In this document: in pieces, positions 1 to 7,085 of the stretch
Layout of the letters: the number at the start of each line of letters is the position of its first letter
Position numbering within the stretch: position 1 is the first letter of the stretch
Source: Entamoeba invadens IP1
Lineage: Eukaryota > Evosea > Mastigamoebida > Endamoebidae
Length of the DNA: 19,836 bases
Direction: 5' to 3'
Assembly: GCF_000330505.1 (NCBI RefSeq)
Contig: NW_004440417.1
Location: 105,730 to 125,565 of the forward strand
The notes under the pieces: model-generated
Databases searched by the model: none
Seen by the model: only the letters and a program-made list of their open reading frames with translations
Told to the model about the DNA's origin: nothing
Program-made: the position numbers and the translations under genes

Positions 1-300
1 ATTTTTTATCTTTTCTTTTTGTGGTTATTGTTGTATCAACAATAAACAAGTATACCTCATGTAATTATTTTGATTGACAAACTCTTGAACGCATATTTAA
101 TCTGCCGCAAATATTTTTATATATTTTTCAAGACATATTCAATTAAACTTTATTGAAATTGTCCATTATCATGACAACAACTTGGGTGGATAGTTAAATA
201 AGCTTTTTGTAAACAATAAAAAACAACTTCGTAAATACAAGTTTCAAATATAAATTGGTTAACAAACCCCATCTTCGATTTTTATGAAAACAAAGATGTG

Positions 301-352
301 TACAGGGGTGAAAATGAAGGTATTAATTTGAAAGTGAATATATTAATTTAGG
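301..352 (+). repeat. left copy of a 52-bp inverted repeat
   Basis: This segment, starting TACAGGGGTGAAAATGAAGG, matches the reverse complement of 1231-1282 at 48 of 52 positions by eye, without gaps. Similarity fades on both sides. No coding potential is seen. It may be a dispersed repeat family or the ends of an old mobile element about 0.98 kb long. No target-site duplication was found at the outer edges. Confidence 0.75.
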
Positions 353-676
353 GTTCATTTTCTTTTAATCTATTGGCCAAAAACGAACTAACATGTAAAT
401 CATTAAATTTAAGCCATTTAATGCGACATAACTACAACAACAAACAAGTAAATTTGGACAAAAACCACTATTTCCAACACAGTCATGATTTTTGGAAAAG
501 GAAAATATAGTTAATATAATAGTTACAAAATTATAAAAATTATTATAATTTTCAACACAAGAAATTATAACAATATTAATTATTTACTATACATTATATT
601 ATTCATGTATATAATAAATTTATCATTATTTTGTTATTATTCAAACAACACTCGACATAAAAATGATTTACGATAC

Positions 677-734
677 TTTGGGTTGTGTTTCGCGGCCTTC
701 ACGACCGGCCTGCGTATGAAAAACACAAACCAAA
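677..734. other. 58-nt long-stem hairpin in AT-rich DNA
   Basis: The outer arms 677-690 (TTTGGGTTGTGTTT) and 721-734 (AAACACAAACCAAA) are complementary at 13 of 14 positions. Inside, CGCGGCC (691-697) pairs with GGCCTGCG (707-714) with one bulged base, leaving a 9-nt loop and a 6-nt asymmetric internal loop. The inner part is far more GC-rich than its surroundings. The transcribed strand, if any, is unknown. It may be a small structured RNA or the fold-back of a degraded element. Confidence 0.45.
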
Positions 735-1230
735 ATGTAATAATGAGCTGCATTAACCAATCTGAACGTCAATATAACATTTTTAAATAACTGCGTTGAT
801 AATAAATAAATAAACAAACCATAAAGCTAACACTCACCCACACATTAAAACACACTTAAAATATTTATCAAGTTGTAAACGGGTTGTGTTTTGTCTTAAA
901 CCCTGAAAATAAAATTGAATAATAACAAATTTACTATAATACACCGTCAGCTATTTTTAATGGTTTAATTATAACAATTGTTACTATTGATTCATTTTTA
1001 AACTTTAGCTGATTATTAAAAACACACAAATTCTTGATGAATTATTATATAACCATTGATATAATTAAAATACTATTAAAATATTAACATGTCGGTATCG
1101 TTACAAAACATAATTATTGATTCTTTTCATTTTGTTTGCATTGTTTTTCATTGTCAAATTCAAATCAAAGGGGTTGGCTTAATTTATGAATCATAAAACC
1201 TAGAAAAATGCCAAATTTGACATCAAAACC

Positions 1231-1282
1231 CCTAAATTAATATATCCGCTTTCAAATTTATACCTTCAGTTTCACCCCTGTA
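1231..1282 (-). repeat. right copy of a 52-bp inverted repeat
   Basis: Read on the minus strand it begins TACAGGGGTGAAACTGAAGG and pairs with 301-352 at 48 of 52 positions. The two copies face each other across about 880 bp of AT-rich DNA. I see no third copy in the window. Confidence 0.75.
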
Positions 1283-2402
1283 TATGGCTAATGTAGATTC
1301 ATCAACAAAGATTTTTTTTTGAAATAAAAACTACCACAAAAAATGGTCCATTTAATGAATAAATGCAATATTTGCTTCTTTTTGACACACTTTGAATACC
1401 AACCTTGACATATTTACCAAATTTACTAAAAATAGAAACATTTCATTTAAATATATATAAAAAATCCCACTTCATCAACGCCAAATAATAACCGTTATAC
1501 GAATCTTTTGAAATTATCCACAAATTTAAAATAATCATTCAATACATTCCTATTACTATTTTGAATTATTTTAATTCTTTTGGGCTTGATTTGACCTACA
1601 TCATAACCGTTTAAATTTTATATTGTTTGATTTTTTTTTCTTTTCACTTTTAATTCAAAGTCAATAACCAACTAAGGTTTTCAATAAGTGTTGCAATCAC
1701 AGCTAACATGCACAAATCAATTGTTCAACTAAAGAATCAATTGCTATCTCCATTATTTTGTTGATTTTATCTATATAATATAAATAAATAAATCTCCAAA
1801 TTTGTTGCTTCAAATGTGTTAAAGCTGCTCTTATAGCAATACCAAATATAAGAGTAAATGTTAAATAAATTGATTCCAATGAATGTTAATATTTACCTTC
1901 AACTGTTTTGATTTTTTATAATTCTTCATATACTTCAAACGCCTATATAATCTGAAATGGTTAAATGAAAAGGCAGATATTATTTACCTTTTTTTGTGTA
2001 ACGTTACTACATAAGCTTCATTTGCTGTTTTGTTATCACTGTTTTTCCATTGTTGACTAAGATTTATCAAGTTTAACAAAATAGCCAACCTCTACAATAC
2101 ATTTATTTTCTTTGAAACAATTTGCTCATTCTTCAAATAAAAATGTTTCTATTTTTTTATTAATATTAAAATCATTATTTTTACATTGAAAATCTTTTAA
2201 TAAACATTAGTTTTGTTGCTAAATATATTAAAATAAATTACTATCAATCAATAGTTTTGAAAGTCTTATTTTTAATTTCTGGCTAATGTTAGTTCAACAA
2301 TTTGAAAAAACGAACTGTTTTTAATATTCAGTTCTTTTTTTTCAATAAATTAATCTCTATTTTTATGAAAAAATAATAATAATTATAATTATAGTAAAAC
2401 AA

Positions 2403-2411
2403 AAAAATTCA
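2403..2411 (+). promoter_or_regulatory. Entamoeba-type initiator before the LRR gene
   Basis: AAAAATTCA is an exact match to the Entamoeba core-promoter initiator (Inr) consensus and ends 3 bases before the ATG at 2414. This fits the very short 5' leaders of the genus and supports that start codon. No clear GAAC element is visible upstream. Confidence 0.6.
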
Positions 2412-2413
2412 TA

Positions 2414-3335
2414 ATGAACGATTTAAGTCGGGATACTCTTTTTCTTTTTATTCCAGACAAGGTAACTGCGCTGTGTTTGGTACAAATCAACAAAGAGTGG
2501 CTGTATTCTACCAAACGAGTTTCTTCTTCTGGTGTTATAACTTCAGTTAAAAGCAACCTTACCATGTATCCCAACTTAAGATACATCGAGGGCGATGTAG
2601 AAGATATTGAAAACAACTCAAAACTTCTCCGATCAGTTTTGGAAATTTCAGTTAAATACAAAGCGTGTTACTTCACTCGCACTGAAGCAGAATACAATTT
2701 CCGTCCAAAAATAGTCTCTATCAAGTCTGTTACAAACTGTTTTACACCTTTCACTGGCCTTCTTGGGATGACAAACCTCCGTTCAATCAAACTACGAGTG
2801 TCTTTTGACAACGAAGACTCTGACGACTCCGAAAATGACATTTCAGCTTTTGCGTCATTTTTTGCTGCACTTAAAAAGTTGACTTCCTTGAAGACTCTCT
2901 ATCTTTACTGCAATTTCTTTGACACGAAAAAAATAATTAAAATGATCGACCTCAAAATAACCGTAATTTTCCTCTTCGACGAGTTTTTCGACTTATCAGA
3001 AAGCCTCAAAATTAAATTTCAAGATCACCAAATTACAAGGTGGTGTGCTACAAAATCGTTCTTCGTGTTGTGTCACTCAGCTCTCCTTAAATCGATCCTT
3101 TTATATCTCAACTGATTTGATGTCCAATTTCAAAGAGTTTGAAATGTTCTTGGCACAATATTACCCGTCATCACTTGTAATCAACTGTCTTCCCATCGCC
3201 AAAACCAAAATAGACATAAGTTCCATTCGACTATTGAAAGAGGCATATTTTGTAACATCGGTTGCTCTTCAAAATGTCGAGAGTGTTCCGGACGTGTTTA
3301 AAGATTTGAACCCAACACTCCTCCAGTCTTTATAA
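2414..3335 (+). pseudogene. LRR-type protein gene broken by a frameshift
   Basis: The first frame is open from the ATG at 2414 to a stop at 3113-3115 (233 codons). The second frame is open from before 3045 to a stop at 3333-3335, and the two overlap near 3045-3115. The product begins like the intracellular leucine-rich-repeat proteins expanded in Entamoeba and carries leucine-spaced segments (around residues 115-190). The downstream frame (about 75 residues, with FKEFEMFLAQYYPSSL) keeps protein-like character, so one gene of about 300 codons seems to have been split. I tested GT donors and AG acceptors in 2960-3140. None gives a plausible intron of the needed length (3n+1). A one-base indel near 3065-3090 is therefore likely, either real or a sequence error. 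Function unknown. Confidence 0.55.
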
Positions 3336-3421
3336 TAATTTTAAATCTTCATTTTATCTCTGTTAAGGTTTCAAAAGTACCCAACCTCTTATGATATACC
3401 CAAACTAACGAAAAAAAGAAT

Positions 3422-4456
3422 TTAATCAAATCCATCGAGCAGGAAATTTGCAGCGAGGTTTTCATTTTTATCACACGCGACATACGCCTGGATGGCCTGA
3501 GCCTTTGAGAACCCAAGTCCAGTCAGTCTGTCGATCGCCGCATTGTCTTCAGCAGAGAGTTGTGGTCCAGCTGGTTGAGTAGGTTGTGCTGGTTGAGTGG
3601 GTTGTTGTATTGGTTGGGATGGTTGAATTGGCTGACTTGGTTGTTGAGGGATTGGTTGTGAAGGCATTGGTTGTTGTTGCTGTTGATCGTTTTGGTGGGT
3701 TTTGATAATGTCGTAGAGCATACCTGGGTTCGCCTGGATCATTTGAGCCAACTGAGGGTTGTCGGCTTGAATTGGGTTCAACAGTGGTTGTAAAACTTCT
3801 GGTCTTTCATTGCAAAGTTGGACGAATTGCTCACGAGTGAGAGCGGTGATAGGGACTCCACCTTCTTCGCCTTGGGGTTGGTCAGGAATTTGGTCGAGAT
3901 TAGTACCACTCAACAAGAATTCGGCAGCAACGTTTGTGTTGTTTTGTGCCTTTTTAAGAGCCTTAATGGCATCATCTCTTGGGAAGCCCATTTCGATCAA
4001 TTGAGTGATATTTGCTTCAGTTGGTTCAACAGCAGCTTGTTGCTGAGTTGGTTGTCTTTCAAATATGTTAACGGGATTTGAAGCTGGTTGTTGTGGCTGG
4101 ACTGGTTGTTGAACGGGGACTGGTTGTGGTGTTGGTTGTACTGGAGTTGGTTGTTGGACGGGGGCTGGTTGAGGAGGAGGAGCAACAGTATTCTATGAGT
4201 CAATGTCGCTCATTAAAAAAGAAGAGAAACAAACCTTTCTCACGACCATAATAACGAAATCGTTTTCTTTAATGCCGACCGCTTGGATTGTCTGGGTGTC
4301 GTCTTTTAACATTCTTGACTTCAAAACTAACGAAATGCTTGCGGCATCAATGTTTTGCTTTTCATGAATCATTTCCTTAAGTTGGCCAATGGTGGTGGCA
4401 TCTTGGACTTCATATTCACTCGAAGTTCCTTGGACGGTTTTCACGTTGATCTTCAT
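3422..4456 (-). CDS. RAD23: RAD23-family ubiquitin receptor (UBL-UBA-UBA)
   Basis: RAD23 proteins bind ubiquitinated substrates through UBA domains and the proteasome through an N-terminal UBL, and bind XPC/Rad4 in nucleotide excision repair. Exon 1 is 4456-4235 (74 codons) and exon 2 is 4192-3422, giving 330 residues. The 42-bp intron (4193-4234) has the canonical donor GTTTGT and acceptor TAG. Domains in order are: UBL 1-74; a Pro/Gln linker 78-112; UBA1 about 135-170 with the MGF loop; the XPC-binding/STI1-like segment about 190-238 (PLL, NPQL, NPGML); a second Pro/Gln linker 240-283; and UBA2 about 288-330 (LGF, ending FLLDGFD). This is the full order of yeast Rad23 at a slightly shorter length. 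The start is set by the UBL Met; the frame extends upstream only without an ATG. Confidence 0.95.
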
Positions 4457-4478
4457 TTTGAACAAAAAGAGATGAGAT

Positions 4479-4488
4479 CTTTTAAATA
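4479..4488 (-). promoter_or_regulatory. TATA-like element of the RAD23 gene
   Basis: Read on the minus strand, TATTTAAAAG closely matches the Entamoeba TATA-like consensus (GTATTTAAA followed by G or C). It ends 23 bases upstream of the ATG at 4456, close to the usual position. This supports 4456 as the start rather than any upstream codon. Confidence 0.5.
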
Positions 4489-4910
4489 AAAAGAGGTTGA
4501 GGTTTTTCCGTATTAATTCAAGTTTTGTCACCAGTAACTGAAGCTAATTTTTATTGTTAAACTTCAATGTACTTTTTGGGAAGTGTAAGTCTTATTATAA
4601 AGTATTTTATCTCAAATATGATTTTTTTTTCAAATTCATAATTGTGTTTTGAATACAATACAAAAAAAAAGTTTGCCATAAAAAAAATAATTCATCTCAT
4701 AGTTGTATTATATAGTATTATTAAATATTAGTATTTTATTGTAATCATTTTTTTAAACATAAACTATTATCTTTTACATCATTACATAATGTTATTTATA
4801 ACGTTTATTAATATTAGCCCATAATTTGAAATATTATTATCATTTTAAAAAGATATTTAGATGATGATTTCAATTCAAGAGTTTTTAATATTTAATATTT
4901 GATATTTAAA

Positions 4911-4977
4911 TAATGAATGATGACATTTGCGACGGGCGGCCTGAATAAAGATGAAACGCGTCGAGTCTGACATTTTT
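4911..4977 (+). ncRNA. C/D-box snoRNA, snR70/U43-like guide for SSU rRNA
   Basis: Every element of a C/D-box snoRNA is present. The C box is ATGATGA (4917-4923), the D' box CTGA (4941-4944), the C' box AAGATGA (4948-4954, one mismatch) and the D box CTGA (4967-4970). The flanks 4912-4915 and 4971-4974 pair (AATG/CATT) as a terminal stem, with two more A-T pairs beyond one mismatch. The 11 nt before D' (4929-4939, GCGACGGGCGG) are perfectly complementary to CCGCCCGUCGC, the universally conserved decoding-site segment of SSU rRNA. The fifth base upstream of D' (G4936) pairs with the C equivalent to E. coli C1402, the 2'-O-methyl site guided in yeast and human by snR70 and U43 (known from those systems). 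The D guide (4955-4966) has no target I recognise. The element is a small GC-rich island inside about 85% AT DNA, and appears to be an independent intergenic gene. Confidence 0.88.
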
Positions 4978-5247
4978 ATATTTAATTATTTATATTATCA
5001 ATTACATTTTTGATTTTTTAATAAGATAATTAAATAATTTTAAATTACATATCGAAATAATAATATAAATCAAATTGATATTAAACTACTTTTTAAATAC
5101 AATTGCCACGTAGTAAAAAAATAATAATAATTTTAATAATAATGAATTAATTATCTTTGATTCTATTAATAAAACATTAATTATTTTTTGATGATAAAAA
5201 GAGTCAAATATTTCATAAGTGGATAATTATGGGAATTTTTGTTCTTT

Positions 5248-5353
5248 CAAGAGCGGGCATTTTTAGATTAAAACCAAAAAAGCAGTTTTATATGAAGCTG
5301 TTTTTAAGGTTTGGTTGGCCAAAAATGCTTGTTTTTATGATGAACCTCTCTTG
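5248..5353. other. imperfect fold-back element
   Basis: Nested complementary arms are CAAGAG (5248-5253) with CTCTTG (5348-5353), GCATTTTT (5257-5264) with AAAAATGC (5321-5328), AAACC (5271-5275) with GGTTT (5308-5312), AAAAA (5276-5280) with TTTTT (5301-5305), and CAG with CTG at the tip. It could be transcribed as a small structured RNA or be the remnant of a short inverted-repeat element. There are no family hallmarks. Confidence 0.35.
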
Positions 5354-5587
5354 GGAAATCTTAATGTAAAAAGCCTTTTGTTAACATACAGATAAGGCAC
5401 ATACGTTTAAATTGATTATTTCAAAACAATTTTTATTATTTAAGGTGTTAGTTAGTATTTGATCGTTTACAAATAATATAACAATCAATTTTTATTACAA
5501 ATAATAATTTACATACGAATAAAATCCAATCATTTAACAATTATTACAAGAAATGTTTTGAAAGTGTCAAAAACATTTGGATTTTTA

Positions 5588-5614
5588 TAACTCTTATAAT
5601 CATAATAAGAGTTA
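5588..5614. promoter_or_regulatory. perfect inverted repeat in the beta-amylase promoter
   Basis: TAACTCTTAT (5588-5597) and ATAAGAGTTA (5605-5614) are perfect 10-bp inverted arms with a 7-base spacer, 69-95 bp upstream of the beta-amylase ATG. A GAAC motif, a known Entamoeba core-promoter element, follows at 5626-5629. The symmetry suggests a site for a dimeric regulator. It could also form by chance in AT-rich DNA, though these arms are not pure A/T. Confidence 0.4.
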
Positions 5615-5682
5615 AAAGAAAAGTTGAACAAAAATTACGAAACCAAGAAATTTCTTATAATGTTTTTGAATTTAAAAATTAG

Positions 5683-7017
5683 ATGTTTTTCATATGGATT
5701 CATTTAATGATTGCACTGATCATATTACTATCAATCGCTTCTTCAATTGAAGTAAATTTAATGTTGCCACTTGATGTTGTGACTTCACAAGGAATTAGGA
5801 ATCCAGAACAACTCCAAAATGATCTTAACAAGATCAAGTCTAGTGGTGTTGTTGGTGTCATGTCGGATATTTATTGGGGACTTGTTGAGACAAGTCCAAA
5901 AACGTACAATTGGGATAGTTATGAAAAATTGGTATCTATGGTGAAGACCACAGGACTTAAATTAAAAGTAGCATTGTATTTTCACAAGTGTGGAAATGGT
6001 GTGGGAGATATACCCACAATTCACCTTCCATTGTGGGCGGAAAAATCTATATTAACAAATGACGCATTTTTCAAAGATGCAGAGAATCGTGTTATTGATG
6101 AATATATATCCTTTGCGTTTGATGATGAAAAAGTATTTGAAGGCAGAACCCCAATAGAGATATACGGCGACTTTATGGCATCTTTTAAACAAAATTTCCA
6201 GAAATACATTGATGATGGGACAATCAAAGAAATTCAAATTGGAATGGGTATAAAAGGGGAAACCAGATACCCATCTTTTCCACTCAACCTTTGGAGTTAT
6301 TGTGGTGTCGGAGCGTTTCAGTGCAGTGATAAAAAATCGCAACAGAAATTGAAGAACGCGGCAAACGCAACTGGGCATCCAGAGTGGGGACACAACCCAA
6401 CCAACGCTGGTTATTACAACAACATGCCACCAACATCAACTGGCTTCTTTGGAAATGACGCTGAAAACTATCAAAGTGAATATGGTAAGTTCTTCCAACA
6501 ATGGTACTTTGACCTTTTGTTAAGTCACACTGACAAGATCTTGTTTTCAGCAAGAACAATTTTTGGTGACAGCTTGTTTCTTGTTGGAAAAATCAGTTGT
6601 ATACATTGGTGGTGGATGGACGATAGCCATGCAGGTGAAATGACTGCGGGTTATTATAATTCAAATGGCAACAATGCTTATAACACACTTTCAAATATCT
6701 TTGAAAAGTACAATATAACATTTGATTTCACTACTCTTGAGATGCTAGGTACTGATGTCAAATGCGGAAGTCAACCAGTCAGTTTAATCGATCAAGCATA
6801 TTCTGCAGCGTCTTCTGTAGGTCTTACAAAGTGTGGAGAGAATGAGTATGATATGTGTGGGTATGGTGGATGCAACACAAACGGGTTTATACAAATTAAT
6901 AAGAAAGCTAAAGAACACAATCTTTCTTCATTTAGTTATAACAGAATGACTAGAGCGCTTCTTGATGATGCAACTGCTTGGAAACAATTCTGTGACTTTG
7001 TCAACTTAATGAAATAA
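5683..7017 (+). CDS. secreted beta-amylase (GH14)
   Basis: The 444-residue product is a glycoside hydrolase family 14 enzyme, which releases maltose from the non-reducing ends of alpha-1,4-glucans. An uncleaved-looking hydrophobic start of about 21 residues (MFFIWIHLMIALIILLSIAS) reads as a signal peptide, so secretion or delivery to vacuoles is likely. Family motifs include FHKCGNGVGDIP (100-111, the substrate-binding His/Asp loop), GMGIKGETRYPSFP (187-200) and HWWW...HAGEMTAGYYN (308-326). The Glu of KGETRYPS, counted as about residue 193, matches the catalytic acid, and the Glu of TTLEM (about 353) matches the catalytic base position of plant enzymes. Length is slightly below the plant enzymes (about 495), with no extra starch-binding domain visible. 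The gene is intronless and converges on the LRR gene 68 bp downstream. Confidence 0.95.
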   Translation: MFFIWIHLMIALIILLSIASSIEVNLMLPLDVVTSQGIRNPEQLQNDLNKIKSSGVVGVMSDIYWGLVETSPKTYNWDSYEKLVSMVKTTGLKLKVALYFHKCGNGVGDIPTIHLPLWAEKSILTNDAFFKDAENRVIDEYISFAFDDEKVFEGRTPIEIYGDFMASFKQNFQKYIDDGTIKEIQIGMGIKGETRYPSFPLNLWSYCGVGAFQCSDKKSQQKLKNAANATGHPEWGHNPTNAGYYNNMPPTSTGFFGNDAENYQSEYGKFFQQWYFDLLLSHTDKILFSARTIFGDSLFLVGKISCIHWWWMDDSHAGEMTAGYYNSNGNNAYNTLSNIFEKYNITFDFTTLEMLGTDVKCGSQPVSLIDQAYSAASSVGLTKCGENEYDMCGYGGCNTNGFIQINKKAKEHNLSSFSYNRMTRALLDDATAWKQFCDFVNLMK

Positions 7018-7085
7018 CTCTTTTTTACGTTAATAATATAATTAATAAGTGAAGTTGTATATATCAAAACAACAATAAACAACAA

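Larger units (their letters stand above)
1..2413. other. AT-rich intergenic desert
   Basis: No convincing gene is visible in this 2.4 kb. It is a mosaic of A/T runs with stop codons in all frames. The only longer ORF (605-790, 61 codons) has no recognisable protein features and overlaps a hairpin. Contents that stand out are the inverted pair at 301-352 and 1231-1282, the hairpin at 677-734, an 11-bp direct repeat GGGTTGTGTTT at 680-690 and 881-891, and the initiator-like site just before the gene at 2414. Confidence 0.7.
4457..5682. other. AT-rich intergenic region with RNA-like elements
   Basis: No protein gene is seen between the divergent RAD23 and beta-amylase genes. The stretch contains the RAD23 promoter, the C/D-box snoRNA at 4911-4977, an imperfect fold-back at 5248-5353 and the inverted repeat in the beta-amylase promoter. 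The rest is A/T-rich filler. Confidence 0.7.

Noticed and set aside
605..790. 61-codon ORF in the left desert
   Set aside because: Composition is not protein-like and it overlaps the hairpin at 677-734; no promoter motif precedes it.
1231..1310. Possible C/D snoRNA on the minus strand (TTGATGA...CTGA)
   Set aside because: The boxes are not kept in the inverted copy at 301-352 and no D' or C' boxes or target are seen.
3040..3080. Possible short intron (GTGGTG...CAG) in the LRR gene
   Set aside because: Length 41 bp does not give the required frame change, and the donor is unlike the others in the window.
4861..4867. Second ATGATGA C-box-like motif
   Set aside because: No D box at suitable distance except that of the snoRNA starting at 4911; probably chance.
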